Source: an uncultured Flavobacteriaceae bacterium
GTDB lineage: Bacteria; Bacteroidota; Bacteroidia; Flavobacteriales; Flavobacteriaceae
Direction: 5' to 3'
Assembly: GCA_947500575.1 (NCBI GenBank)
Contig: CANMSI010000006.1
Location: 62,001 to 126,000 of the forward strand
DNA: 64,000 bases
The notes under the pieces are model-generated. The model was not told the origin of the DNA. It worked only from the letters and a program-made list of their open reading frames with translations, and did not search any database. Below are positions 1 through 8,732 of this stretch, one piece after another; position 1 is the first letter of the stretch; each line of letters opens with the position of its first letter. Made by a program: the position numbers and the translations under genes.

Positions 1-674
1 AAGGTTTTTTTGCCATTCAGGATAGAAACAATGCAGATGATCTTCTTTTAATGTTGGATTATGGAATTTTTTATGAGTTCATACCAATGAACACATATGG
101 TACCCCTCATCAGAAGGCGATTCCTTTATGGGAAGTAGAAGTTCATAAAAATTACGCTATCATCATTACCACCAATGCGGGCTTATGGCGCTACAAAATT
201 GGAGATACGGTACGGTTTACTTCTACAAGTCCGTACCGTGTAAAAGTTACGGGAAGAACAAAGCATCATATCAATGCCTTTGGTGAAGAATTGATTATTG
301 AGAATACGGAAGAGGCTCTTAAAAATATCTGTAAAAAAACAGGAGCAGAGATTAAGGATTACACCGTGGCTCCCATTTTTATGGCAGGCAAAGAGAAAGG
401 AGCGCACGAATGGATCATAGAGTTTAGAAAGGAACCAGATGAAATTAACTATTTTACTGAGTTTTTGGACAATGCCCTTAAATCTTTGAATTCTGATTAC
501 GAAGCTAAGCGTTATAATAATATGACACTTAAGATGCCTAAAGTGCATGTTGCCAGGGAAAATCTCTTTTATGATTGGTTAAAATCTAAAGACAAGTTAG
601 GAGGACAACATAAAATACCAAGACTTTCTAATGAACGAGATTATCTAGAAGAATTGCTTAAAATGAATGCTTAG
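1..674 (+). CDS. GH3-family acyl-adenylate-type protein (5'-truncated)
   Basis: Partial gene. The reading frame is open from the window edge (first full codon at base 3), so the N-terminus lies upstream; the ATG at 51 is internal. About 224 codons of the C-terminal part are visible. Seen: FFAIQD, the aromatic block YGIFYEFIPM and GLWRYKIGD, followed by a C-terminal alpha/beta region ending in LLKMNA. These match the GH3 family, acyl-acid amido synthetases of the ANL adenylating superfamily first known as plant auxin-responsive proteins. Flavobacteria carry GH3-like genes of unknown substrate, and a role in auxin metabolism should not be inferred. The AraC-type regulator starts 35 bases downstream on the same strand, so read-through is possible but a functional link is unproven. 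Confidence 0.85.
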   Translation, partial: GFFAIQDRNNADDLLLMLDYGIFYEFIPMNTYGTPHQKAIPLWEVEVHKNYAIIITTNAGLWRYKIGDTVRFTSTSPYRVKVTGRTKHHINAFGEELIIENTEEALKNICKKTGAEIKDYTVAPIFMAGKEKGAHEWIIEFRKEPDEINYFTEFLDNALKSLNSDYEAKRYNNMTLKMPKVHVARENLFYDWLKSKDKLGGQHKIPRLSNERDYLEELLKMNA

Positions 675-709
675 ATTAAATTTTACCCTATTCAAACACC
701 AATAGCGCC

Positions 710-1855
710 ATGGATGTAACCGCTGTTTTGAATTTTCTTTTAATTGCCGGCGCAATTCACGGTTTTATCTTCAATATTGCCACTTTTTTGGCACGGAAAA
801 AGATTGAAAAACCAGTGGTTTTTCTCAACCTTTTTGTGTTCTTTCTGTCTTTAAATAACCTTCAATCTTGGTTAATTGCCAAAGACTTTGTATTTGATTT
901 CTTTTTCCTCAAACACTTTGTTTTTCCTTGGTATGTGTTAATAGTTCCTATGTTCTATGCGTTTTTAGTGCATTACTTAGGTATTGAAAAAAAGCGATTG
1001 CCCTTTATAGGACTCAGTATAACCATCTTTGTAATAGCTGTCTTGGCAAGAACTGCCTTGTTAGTTTTAGTAGAAAAAAAATTGTTGGCATTAGAAAATG
1101 TAACGCTATATAATTCCTTAGAAGATGCAATTGCTTTGTTGTATTCGATCTTCATTTTTATAAAAGCAATTCGTGTACTTTATTCGTATCAAGAATTATA
1201 TCAATCGATTCTGACTTTTGATGATTTAAAGTGGATTAAAAGATTTATCAAGCTTGGGGGTATCATTTTTGTATTATGGGGTATTGCTGTCTTGCTCAAT
1301 ATTTTTTCAGATACCATAAAAGCCCCCTACAGTTATTATCCGCTTCGCCTGGGCTCTTCCATTCTTATTTATTGGATTGGATACCAAGCGTTTTTTAGAT
1401 ATATCGTTTTAAAAGATCGGATTGTTTTGAGACGGGAAATACGCAAAGCGGAGACAGTAACACTAGCTATATCTGCAAATCAAAAAGCTGATATATCCCA
1501 AAAAATTGATAAGCAAGAAATAGAGTTTAATCAGATTAACTCCTACGTCAGAGATACACAACGCTATTTTGATCCGTATTTAAGTTTGGAAAAGCTTGCA
1601 GAAGAACTACATCTTAGTACCAGTAAACTATCTATGCTCGTTAATCAATATAGCCAGCAAAACTTCTCTGATTACATTAATAGTATGCGTGTTGAAGATG
1701 CCAAAAAATTATTGGCGTCTTCAGATTTTGAAGCCTATACCATTGTTTCGATCGGTTTGGAATGTGGTTTTAATTCAAGATCTACTTTTTATTCTGCTTT
1801 TAAGAAATTTACAGGGCAAACTCCCTCTGCTTATAGAAATGAATACACTTCCTAA
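710..1855 (+). CDS. AraC-type regulator with multi-span membrane N-terminus
   Basis: 381 residues. Residues about 1-235 contain roughly seven hydrophobic segments, placing the sensor half in the inner membrane. A charged linker (about 240-285) joins it to a C-terminal AraC helix-turn-helix domain (about 285-380): the first helix lies around LSLEKLAEELHLSTSKLS, and the second HTH shows the usual GF.SRSTFYSAFKKFTGQTPSAYR signature. This architecture is common in Bacteroidetes; the ligand is unknown and no target can be read from the sequence. Since the DNA-binding domain is tethered to the membrane it probably senses an envelope or lipophilic signal (inference). ATG start with an upstream in-frame break. 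Confidence 0.88.
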   Translation: MDVTAVLNFLLIAGAIHGFIFNIATFLARKKIEKPVVFLNLFVFFLSLNNLQSWLIAKDFVFDFFFLKHFVFPWYVLIVPMFYAFLVHYLGIEKKRLPFIGLSITIFVIAVLARTALLVLVEKKLLALENVTLYNSLEDAIALLYSIFIFIKAIRVLYSYQELYQSILTFDDLKWIKRFIKLGGIIFVLWGIAVLLNIFSDTIKAPYSYYPLRLGSSILIYWIGYQAFFRYIVLKDRIVLRREIRKAETVTLAISANQKADISQKIDKQEIEFNQINSYVRDTQRYFDPYLSLEKLAEELHLSTSKLSMLVNQYSQQNFSDYINSMRVEDAKKLLASSDFEAYTIVSIGLECGFNSRSTFYSAFKKFTGQTPSAYRNEYTS

Positions 1856-1997
1856 GCGCTCAAGGTGTCCGAATTTCCACGTTTTGGATAATCTTGGATA
1901 GTTCTTTTTTGGTTGAAATATAGTTTTGAACAACTTTAAAACCGCGCCTATGAGATTTCGAAAATTTAATGGTAGAAAACACAAACCAACATACTGT

Positions 1998-2345
1998 ATG
2001 CTATATGTAGTGCTAGGCTGTGTATTACTTCAGAGTTGCTTTAGTTATAAAAAAATGCCAACAAATGCTCCGTTAGAGGCAGATGGGAAGTATAAAATAG
2101 TAACCAAAGATGGTAAAAAAAAGAAATTCAGAATGGCTACAATAAATGATAGCACGCTCACAGGAACAACTGGCTCTGGAAAGATTATTAGGGTTCACGT
2201 AAATGATATTCAAATTATTAAAAAGCGTAGATTCTCCCTTTTTAAAACAGCTGGATTAGCAAGTCTATTTATTGTTAGTTATGAATTCATAAAGAATGGA
2301 GCTGGTATTAATGTAAATCTGGATGGACTTCAGGTTCCCAATTAG
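1998..2345 (+). CDS. Small putative lipoprotein, unknown function
   Basis: I do not recognise the family. From the ATG at 1998 the product is 115 residues and begins with a compact lipoprotein signal (MLYVVLGCVLLQSC), the Cys at residue 14 being the likely lipid anchor. Longer starts exist in frame (TTG 1926, ATG 1950) and would add a basic n-region; the 1998 start gives the most canonical signal peptide, but 1950 is also plausible. The mature part has a KYKIVTKDGKKKKF beta-strand-like block and a hydrophobic stretch (TAGLASLFIVSYEF) near residues 85-98. Its genomic partners give no clue to function. Confidence 0.6.
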   Translation: MLYVVLGCVLLQSCFSYKKMPTNAPLEADGKYKIVTKDGKKKKFRMATINDSTLTGTTGSGKIIRVHVNDIQIIKKRRFSLFKTAGLASLFIVSYEFIKNGAGINVNLDGLQVPN

Positions 2346-2523
2346 GATCTACCTTAAATGCACTAATTCTGGAATGTTGGTATGATTCTTGGTATTAAGA
2401 AACTGGAATTAACTTGAATTTAACGAGGAATTATATCCACTGAACAAATAAAATGGGAGTTTTTACGTTTTATGATCATATTGAACCAAGCTTAACCGAA
2501 ACCAATACTTAAAAATATAAATT

Positions 2524-3069
2524 ATGGCAGAACGACTCGTCGTTTTATCCGATATGTGGGGTGCTAAAAAAGGCCTCTGGATTACTTCATATCTGGGTTA
2601 TTTACAACAATATTTTGATATCGTTTTTTATGACTGTCAACAATTGGCAAATATTAATCCTACGATAGACACTCAAGAAAATGTGCATGCAGAGTTTGTT
2701 AATGGTGGTATTTGCACTGCCGTGGCACATCTTTTAAAGAAAGAAACTACACCAAGTCATTATTTGGCTTTTAGTACGGGTGGTACCATTGCGTGGAAAG
2801 CAAACCTCTTAGGCTTGCCTATGAAGTCCTTGTATGCAGTTTCTGCAACAAGAATTCGCAAAGAAAATGAACTTATAAAAGGGCCAATGACCTTGCTATA
2901 CGGAGGTAATGATACACACAAACCATCAGAAGAGTGGGCAAAAGAGCTAGGTGTTTCAATGGAATTAATACCCAACTTTGGTCACGAGTTATATACGGAC
3001 GAGAAAATAATTCAAAAGGTATGTAAGGATTTACTGGGTACTGTAATTCAGCGTCATTACCAAGATTAA
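2524..3069 (+). CDS. Putative alpha/beta-hydrolase-fold protein
   Basis: 181 residues, small for the fold. After the first strand ([10 protein letters not shown]), AFSTGGT near residue 82 is in the position of the nucleophile elbow but departs from GxSx[16 protein letters not shown] supplies a possible acid and NFGHELYTD the histidine. The order Ser-Asp-His is that of an alpha/beta hydrolase, so an esterase-like role is reasonable, but no substrate can be assigned. It is preceded by a 178-bp intergenic stretch (2346-2523) in which I see nothing definite. It converges on clpX: the two stop codons share bases within a TTAA, leaving no room for a terminator between them. Confidence 0.65.
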   Translation: MAERLVVLSDMWGAKKGLWITSYLGYLQQYFDIVFYDCQQLANINPTIDTQENVHAEFVNGGICTAVAHLLKKETTPSHYLAFSTGGTIAWKANLLGLPMKSLYAVSATRIRKENELIKGPMTLLYGGNDTHKPSEEWAKELGVSMELIPNFGHELYTDEKIIQKVCKDLLGTVIQRHYQD

Positions 3070-4301
3070 GAAACTGCCTTTAACTTTTTAATAGTCTCAA
3101 AAGACAATTTATCTTCGGCGTAGGGCTTTGTTACCTTAAATTCTTTGTTGTCTGCACTAGGTAGTTCAAACATGGCATCAGTGAAAATAGCCTCACAAAG
3201 TGATCTAAGGCCCCTAGCTCCTAATTTGTATTCGATAGCTTTGCTAACAATATAATCTAGCGCCTGCTCGGTGATCTTAAATTTGATATCATCCATAGCA
3301 AATAACTTTTCATATTGCTTGATGATCGCATTTTTAGGCTCTGTTAAAATGGCTCTTAATGTTTTTTCATCTAATGGATTCATATGCGTGAGAACGGGTA
3401 ACCTACCTATGATCTCAGGAATTAATCCGAACTCTTTTAAATCTTTTGGGATGATATATTGTAGTACATTGGTATCATCTAAGTTGTCATCTGCTTTAGA
3501 TGCACTATAGCCCACAGCCTGCATATTTAAGCGTTTTGTAATAATACGCTCTATCCCATCAAAAGCACCCCCAGCAATAAACAAGATATTTTCTGTGTTT
3601 ACTTCGATAAATTTCTGATCTGGATGCTTTCTGCCTCCTTTAGGCGGTACATTTACTACTGTCCCTTCTAAGAGTTTTAACAGGCCTTGTTGCACGCCTT
3701 CTCCAGATACATCGCGTGTAATGGAAGGGTTATCACTTTTCCTTGCTATTTTGTCAATTTCATCAATAAAAACAATCCCTCGTTCTGCTTTTTCAAGGTT
3801 ATAGTCGGCTGCTTGAAGCAAACGCGTAAGAATGCTTTCTACATCCTCTCCTACATAACCCGCTTCTGTTAACACAGTGGCATCCACAATAGCTAAAGGA
3901 ACATTGAGCATACGTGCAATAGTTTTTGCCATCAAGGTTTTTCCGGTACCAGTCTGGCCCACCATTACAATGTTACTCTTTTGTATTTCTACGTCGTCTT
4001 CTTTGGAACTTGGTTGAAGTAGGCGTTTGTAGTGATTATATACAGCTACCGCCATCACTTTTTTAGTACGTTCCTGTCCAATGATAAAAGTGTCTAAAAA
4101 TTCTTTTATTTCAATAGGTTTTCTGAGCACAAGTTCTGAAGAGAGATCTTGACTTTTAGACTGCTTGGATTCTTCTGCAACTATACCATGTGCCTGCTCA
4201 ATACAGCGATCGCAGATGTGCGCGTCTAAGCCCGCTATTAATAAGTTGGTTTCTGGTTTTTTTCTTCCACAAAAAGAACACTCTAAATTTTCCTTAGCCA
4301 T
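3066..4301 (-). CDS. clpX: ATP-dependent Clp protease ATPase subunit ClpX
   Basis: 411 residues, full length for ClpX. The N-terminal zinc-binding domain has Cys8, Cys11, Cys30 and Cys33. The AAA+ module shows Walker A GQTGTGKT, Walker [12 protein letters not shown], the GGRKHPDQ segment of the pore-2 region and the GARGLRS sensor-2 arginine. ClpX unfolds tagged substrates and threads them into ClpP. It lies downstream of tig and clpP on the same strand (clpP ends 96 bp before its start), the classical tig-clpP-clpX order also seen in E. coli. No missing catalytic residue. Confidence 0.98.
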   Translation of the reverse strand: MAKENLECSFCGRKKPETNLLIAGLDAHICDRCIEQAHGIVAEESKQSKSQDLSSELVLRKPIEIKEFLDTFIIGQERTKKVMAVAVYNHYKRLLQPSSKEDDVEIQKSNIVMVGQTGTGKTLMAKTIARMLNVPLAIVDATVLTEAGYVGEDVESILTRLLQAADYNLEKAERGIVFIDEIDKIARKSDNPSITRDVSGEGVQQGLLKLLEGTVVNVPPKGGRKHPDQKFIEVNTENILFIAGGAFDGIERIITKRLNMQAVGYSASKADDNLDDTNVLQYIIPKDLKEFGLIPEIIGRLPVLTHMNPLDEKTLRAILTEPKNAIIKQYEKLFAMDDIKFKITEQALDYIVSKAIEYKLGARGLRSLCEAIFTDAMFELPSADNKEFKVTKPYAEDKLSFETIKKLKAVS

Positions 4302-4397
4302 ATGATCTGGTAACTTTCATCTATAATAACGATACATTTCGGGTTTTGGTTTGTGGATTTACACATTTACCCTAGATTTCGCCCTTTTTGGTCGAAA

Positions 4398-5078
4398 TTA
4401 GTTCTTATCCCTTACCAAAATTTCATCTATCATGCCATACTTTTTAGCCTCATCGGCTTTCATCCAATAGTCTCGATCACTATCTTCATATACTTTTTTG
4501 AAGCTTTGTCCAGAGTGTTTGGCAATGATATTATATAATTCGTCTTTTATTTTTAATACTTCCTTCGCTGCTATTTCAATGTCGCTAGCTTGTCCTTGTG
4601 CTCCAGACAAAGGCTGATGTATCATTACTCTGGAGTGCGTTAGGCCGCTGCGTTTTCCCTCTTGACCCGCACATAGCAGTACAGCACCCATAGAAGCAGC
4701 CATTCCTGTACATATGGTGGCTACATCGGGTTTAATGAATTGCATGGTATCATAAATGCCTAATCCTGCATATACACTTCCTCCCGGAGAATTAATGTAT
4801 ATCTGAATATCCTTAGATGCATCTGCACTTTCTAGAAAAAGTAATTGTGCTTGGACAATATTGGCTACTTGGTCGTTGATTCCCGTGCCTAAAAAGATAA
4901 TTCTATCCATCATTAAACGAGAGAACACATCCATAGCGATCGCATTTAACTGACGTTCCTCAATGATATTCGGTGTCATGTTCGTAGGATACATGCTACT
5001 CAAAATTGAATCGTAGTACATGCTATTAATTCCGTGATGATTTATGGCGTAATTCTTGAACTCTTTTCCGTAATCCAT
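4398..5078 (-). CDS. clpP: ATP-dependent Clp protease proteolytic subunit ClpP
   Basis: 226 residues. The Ser-His-Asp triad is visible: Ser129 in MAASMGA, His154 in MIHQPL and an Asp near 203 in SDRDYW. YINSPGGSVYAGLGIYD is the substrate-binding/oligomer signature. The N-terminus (about 35 residues before NIIEER) is longer than the mature enzyme and is probably processed, as is usual for ClpP. It forms the barrel protease capped by the neighbouring ClpX. A strong hairpin-plus-T-run lies between tig and this start, so its transcription may be partly independent of tig. Confidence 0.98.
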   Translation of the reverse strand: MDYGKEFKNYAINHHGINSMYYDSILSSMYPTNMTPNIIEERQLNAIAMDVFSRLMMDRIIFLGTGINDQVANIVQAQLLFLESADASKDIQIYINSPGGSVYAGLGIYDTMQFIKPDVATICTGMAASMGAVLLCAGQEGKRSGLTHSRVMIHQPLSGAQGQASDIEIAAKEVLKIKDELYNIIAKHSGQSFKKVYEDSDRDYWMKADEAKKYGMIDEILVRDKN

Positions 5079-5099
5079 AGATGTTTATTCGTGTTTTTC

Positions 5100-5137
5100 T
5101 TAAAAAAAAGGTGCCGAAAAAAATAATCTTCAGCACC
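5100..5137 (-). terminator. Intrinsic terminator between tig and clpP
   Basis: Read on the minus strand, a 9-bp stem (GGTGCTGAA with TTCGGCACC, one T-G pair) closes an 11-nt loop and is followed directly by eight T residues (the A-run at 5102-5109). This is a textbook intrinsic terminator pointing away from tig. It sits 22 bases upstream of the clpP start, so it either ends tig mRNA or attenuates clpP transcription. Confidence 0.8.
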
Positions 5138-5166
5138 GTAAATATAACTAATATTTTGTTGGAAAA

Positions 5167-6489
5167 CTATCCATAAACTTCCTTCACAAAGTTTTCATAG
5201 GTCACCTCTTTTACTTTAAGATTGGCCTTTTCTTTGTAAAGACTAAGCAACTTTTGACTCATTAACTGCTCGGATAATCTTTTTACTTCGTCTTGATTTG
5301 ATAACACTCTTGTTGCGATGTTATCTAATTCTTCTTCCTGTGGATTTAACTGACCGTATTGGGCCATTTGTGATTTGATAAACCCTTTGGCAAATTCTTT
5401 CAATTCGTCAAATTGAACTTGCAAATCATTGTCAGCAATGATTTTGCCTTCTATTAATTGATAACGAAGCCCTTTTTCAGATTTTTCATACTCTTCATTG
5501 GCTTCTTCCACTGTTAAAGGATTCTCACCTGTCATTTGAATCCATTTTTTTAGGAAACCACTAGGTAAGTCAAACTTTGTATTTTCAATAAAATACTCCG
5601 TAACATCATTTAACAACTTCTGATCGGATTGCTGCTCAAATTGCTTTTCGGCGTCTTCTTTGATCTTCTCTTTCAACTCTTTTTCAGAGCTTACGGCATC
5701 TTTCCCTAAGGCTTTGTCAAAAAGTTCTTGATCTAAAGGAGCTAATTCTCTTTCATTGATCTCTTCGATTGTAAAATCAACATCAATGTTTAATTTTTCA
5801 GCCTTTTCTTTACTAATACCAAGAGAGCCAGGTAATACAAAATCTTCTTTAAAAAGACCTTTAGTTTTTAAAGTAACGGTATCTCCAACTTTCTTTTTAA
5901 GCAAGCTGTCTATGGCCTTCTTACTTTTAACACTGTCTAATTCAATGACTGCCTTATTATCTATTTCTTCTGCTTCGTTCTTAAAAACTCCGCTTACTTC
6001 ATCTTTCTTTTCTACTTCTTGCTTGTTCACCAACTTGCCATATTGTTTACGAATACGATCAACTTGTTCATCAATCATTTTTTTGTCAGCAACAATGCGG
6101 TACTGGGTGATGGCTTTTTTGGATTTTAACGATAATTCAAAATTCGGAGCTAGTCCTAGTTCAAACTCAAAATCAAAATCTTCGGCATCCCAATTGAAAT
6201 TATCACGTTGCTTTGGAAGTGGATTCCCTAATACATCTAACTTTTCTTCAGTAAGATACTTGTTCAAATTATCTTGTAATAATTTGTTTACCTCGTCTAC
6301 TAAAACGGCTTTTCCATACTGTTTTTTAATAAGACCCATAGGTACTTGTCCTTTTCTAAAACCAGGAATATTGGCCTGTTTTCTATAGTCTTTAAGGATG
6401 GTATCTACCTTATCTTGATAATCTTCCTTGGTGATCGCAACTTTTACAACGGCATTTAATTCGTCTATCTGCTCTTTTGTGATATTCAT
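5167..6489 (-). CDS. tig: Trigger factor (ribosome-associated chaperone)
   Basis: 440 residues. The N-terminal ribosome-docking domain carries the NIPGFRKGQVP signature (about residues 38-48) with the conserved FRK loop. The middle region, where other bacteria have an FKBP-type prolyl isomerase, is poorly conserved and strongly charged, as is normal for Bacteroidetes trigger factors, so isomerase activity is doubtful. The C-terminal helical arms are Lys/Glu/Gln-rich. It binds nascent chains at the ribosome exit. It is first in the tig-clpP-clpX block, with a promoter-like -7 element about 33 bases upstream of its start. Confidence 0.96.
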   Translation of the reverse strand: MNITKEQIDELNAVVKVAITKEDYQDKVDTILKDYRKQANIPGFRKGQVPMGLIKKQYGKAVLVDEVNKLLQDNLNKYLTEEKLDVLGNPLPKQRDNFNWDAEDFDFEFELGLAPNFELSLKSKKAITQYRIVADKKMIDEQVDRIRKQYGKLVNKQEVEKKDEVSGVFKNEAEEIDNKAVIELDSVKSKKAIDSLLKKKVGDTVTLKTKGLFKEDFVLPGSLGISKEKAEKLNIDVDFTIEEINERELAPLDQELFDKALGKDAVSSEKELKEKIKEDAEKQFEQQSDQKLLNDVTEYFIENTKFDLPSGFLKKWIQMTGENPLTVEEANEEYEKSEKGLRYQLIEGKIIADNDLQVQFDELKEFAKGFIKSQMAQYGQLNPQEEELDNIATRVLSNQDEVKRLSEQLMSQKLLSLYKEKANLKVKEVTYENFVKEVYG

Positions 6490-6521
6490 TTTGTCTTATT
6501 TTGCTTCTCTAAAATGGGATG

Positions 6522-6552
6522 CAAAAATAATACTTTTTGATTCCCCCTACAA
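6522..6552 (-). promoter_or_regulatory. Putative promoter of tig
   Basis: On the minus strand, TATTTTTG (complement of 6522-6529) fits the Bacteroidetes -7 consensus TAnnTTTG, with TTG (6550-6552) 20 bp upstream acting as the -33 element. The predicted start site is some 25 bases before the tig ATG. Confidence 0.5.
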
Positions 6553-6585
6553 GTTTTTTAAATCCTTGATGGCGTTATTTCTAGC

Positions 6586-6936
6586 TTACTTTTTCTTGTC
6601 TTCCTTGAGGAAGGAAAATAGTATGGACTGAAGAAAGGAAAGCAGGAGGCTAAAAAGCAAGGCCCACCAAATACTATTTACTGTAAATCCGTCGATTAAT
6701 CGATCAGCAAGTAAGATGATAACAGCATTAATTACCAACAAGAAAAGGCCTAAAGTAATAATAGTAACTGGCAAAGTTAAAACTACAAGAATGGGCTTTA
6801 CAATAAAATTTAGAAGGCTTAATACTACTGCTACAATAATAGCAGTTACATAGCCATCGACGCCAACACCGGGTAAAACATGGGCTAATACAAAAACGGC
6901 AACGGCACTCAGAAGAATTCTTAATAAAAGTTTCAT
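6586..6936 (-). CDS. Holin-like four-TM membrane protein (phage holin family IV type)
   Basis: 116 residues, almost entirely hydrophobic with about four transmembrane helices, ending in a basic tail KEDKKK. The VKPILVVLTLPVTIITLGLF segment is characteristic of the widespread family annotated as mycobacterial-type four-TM phage holin (PF04020). Despite the name these are single chromosomal genes of unknown function in most bacteria; nothing phage-like surrounds it here. It lies 77 bp downstream of the SGNH lipoprotein gene on the same strand, separated from it by a strong terminator. Confidence 0.8.
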   Translation of the reverse strand: MKLLLRILLSAVAVFVLAHVLPGVGVDGYVTAIIVAVVLSLLNFIVKPILVVLTLPVTIITLGLFLLVINAVIILLADRLIDGFTVNSIWWALLFSLLLSFLQSILFSFLKEDKKK

Positions 6937-6956
6937 ATGATTTAGATCTTTATGTG

Positions 6957-6988
6957 AAAAAAAAAGTACCGATACAATCGGTACTTTT
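6957..6988 (-). terminator. Intrinsic terminator after the SGNH lipoprotein gene
   Basis: A perfect 11-bp inverted repeat (AAAGTACCGAT at 6963-6973 and its complement at 6977-6987) closes a 3-nt loop. On the minus strand it runs into a long T tract (A-run 6957-6965). It ends transcription 26-57 bases past the SGNH stop codon. Confidence 0.85.
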
Positions 6989-7013
6989 AAAGATAATAAA
7001 TTATCGGTATATC

Positions 7014-8600
7014 TTATTCGATATATAGGCCTGTAAATTCCAGTGGGTTTACCCCTGGAAGATTTGAGCCATATTTCGTATTAATAGCGTCAACAAATAA
7101 ATTTGCTAGTAGCGCATACCCTCTTGGAGATGGGTGTACACCATCTAAAGAAAAGCCTCCTCCGGTACCGTAAGTATCAGTTACCACACTACCATCTGCT
7201 AGTGTTTGCCCATCAGCAGAGATAACATCGCGTAAATAAGCATTTGCATCTACCAAAGCCACATCGTACTGCATGGCTAAGGCTGCAATTGTTTGGTTAT
7301 AAGCAGTTACCGCAGTAGCTACAGCTGTTTGCTCTGTTGGTGTAAGCACCCATTGATCTTCCAATGGAAAAGTAACTCCATTGATGGCTAGCTGACCTGC
7401 ACTTTCTGGGGGTAAACCTAAACCTTGTAGCGTTGCAAAAGCCTCTTGATTAAGCGTTGCGATTACAGTCTGACTTGTAAAAACAATTAAATCATCTGGA
7501 GTTGCTTGTCTTGCTTGTCCATAAAGAAAGCCTGTTACAGCAGCCGTACCTTGGTCTACACCATTAGCAAGCAATACCTGGGTAATCTGTGCAGATAAGT
7601 CGGTTAAAGATTCGTCTTTAATTACTAAAGCACTAGGTCCCGTTTCTGAAAAGGTAATGGATCTTTCGGGTACTTGTAAGAAGGCAAAAACCTGATTCAG
7701 TAAAGTGAAATTTTGATTTAATGTTGGAATCTGAGGTCCAAAAGCTGGATTTGTAGGATCCAAAGGTGCATGTGGCACCGTTGTAAAGAAAGGAATAGAA
7801 GTTACATCTGGTATGTTGGCTACCACGCCTCCAGCACCATTGGCCGTTAAGGTTTGTAGTAGTGCATCATAAACTCCAGCAAAAGCCATTGGGTCTGTAA
7901 TGTCATTTCCGCCATAGGTTGATGGGTCTGGATTACCAGTTTGATCTACGCCCGCACCTCCAGAAGTTGCGTAACTTAAGATATCGTTGTTTCCAATCCA
8001 TAAGGAAAAGAAGCTAGGGTTTTGAACCGCAGCATCTGCCAAGACAGTTGTGTTTGGCGTAGATGCAAATCGAGCAAAATAGGGGTTGGCTGCACCTGTT
8101 GGAACACCCTGAAGATTTCCGTAACCAGGAGCTATCAAATGGAAACTCTTAGCACCAGGAACACCCATATTATTAAAGCTTCCGCTTAATACATTGGAAA
8201 TTTCCGTAGCACCCATTCCACTTACCGGAGTTGGAATAGGAGAACCTGAAGAGAATGATAGAAATAGTCTATTGCCTAGTATTGGAGTACCACCTAAAGT
8301 AGCACCACCTAAGTTATCTGCCATAAACGGTATGTTAAACTCACCTCCGCCAACCAAGGCGAAATTAGATGATAACATCGCTGGGTATGAAGCAGTTTGG
8401 CCATCAATAAAAAGAGCTGCATCCGAAAAACCTGCTGTAAGCGAGTTTCCAACGGAAACATAATTTGAAAAATCTGCAGAACCTGCAGTAAATTCTATAG
8501 CGGGTGGATCTACTGGGGGAAGTACTCCGGCATCGTCGTCATCACTACAAGAAACAAAAACAAGCCCGAAACACGCGAGCAAGGTTACAATCTTTTTCAT
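7014..8600 (-). CDS. SGNH/GDSL-type lipoprotein hydrolase
   Basis: 528 residues. A lipoprotein signal (MKKIVTLLACFGLVFVSC) puts the lipid anchor on Cys18, followed by an acidic SDDDD tract common in exported flavobacterial lipoproteins. SGNH blocks are visible: block I VSVGNSLTAGFSD with nucleophile Ser53, block III WIGNND and block V DGVHPSPRGYALLAN with the Asp-His pair. Family members are esterases or lipases; here it probably acts at the outer membrane. From memory, similar genes in flavobacteria often lie near FadL-type transporters, but none is adjacent here. Its promoter region holds a palindrome also found upstream of etfB, which hints at a link with fatty-acid metabolism (inference). 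Confidence 0.88.
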   Translation of the reverse strand: MKKIVTLLACFGLVFVSCSDDDDAGVLPPVDPPAIEFTAGSADFSNYVSVGNSLTAGFSDAALFIDGQTASYPAMLSSNFALVGGGEFNIPFMADNLGGATLGGTPILGNRLFLSFSSGSPIPTPVSGMGATEISNVLSGSFNNMGVPGAKSFHLIAPGYGNLQGVPTGAANPYFARFASTPNTTVLADAAVQNPSFFSLWIGNNDILSYATSGGAGVDQTGNPDPSTYGGNDITDPMAFAGVYDALLQTLTANGAGGVVANIPDVTSIPFFTTVPHAPLDPTNPAFGPQIPTLNQNFTLLNQVFAFLQVPERSITFSETGPSALVIKDESLTDLSAQITQVLLANGVDQGTAAVTGFLYGQARQATPDDLIVFTSQTVIATLNQEAFATLQGLGLPPESAGQLAINGVTFPLEDQWVLTPTEQTAVATAVTAYNQTIAALAMQYDVALVDANAYLRDVISADGQTLADGSVVTDTYGTGGGFSLDGVHPSPRGYALLANLFVDAINTKYGSNLPGVNPLEFTGLYIE

Positions 8601-8664
8601 GGATTCTATTTTGAGTTAGTTTTATGTTAAATCGCCGTTAATTTGGCATAAAACCAAAATTAAC

Positions 8665-8697
8665 CAAAATTATGACACTGGCAAGAAGAGAAGCAAA
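8665..8697 (-). promoter_or_regulatory. Putative promoter of the SGNH lipoprotein gene
   Basis: On the minus strand, TTTG (complement of 8694-8697) lies 21 bp before TAATTTTG (complement of 8665-8672), a full match to the Bacteroidetes promoter consensus. A second TAATTTTG copy lies exactly 10 bp further downstream (8655-8662). Confidence 0.6.
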
Positions 8698-8700
8698 AAA

Positions 8701-8716
8701 ATTATGCATGCATAAT
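8701..8716. promoter_or_regulatory. Palindromic putative operator ATTATGCATGCATAAT
   Basis: Perfect 16-bp palindrome immediately upstream of the predicted -33 box of the SGNH gene. Its core TATGCATGCATA is identical to that of the 32-bp palindrome upstream of etfB (28446-28477); I found no third intergenic copy in the window. The position suggests an activator site or the edge of a repressor site. Confidence 0.5.
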
Positions 8717-8732
8717 AAATTCCTCCATTTTT

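Noticed and set aside
183-548. Minus-strand open frame opposite the GH3 gene
   Set aside because: Shadow of a real coding frame; the product has no recognisable domain and the plus-strand frame shows conserved GH3 motifs.
4376-4398. ATTTCG/CGAAAT inverted repeat between clpP and clpX as a terminator
   Set aside because: Short stem with no following T run; clpP and clpX are probably co-transcribed.
6586-6936. Holin-like gene as evidence of a prophage
   Set aside because: No phage genes, integrase or attachment sites nearby; this family is commonly chromosomal.
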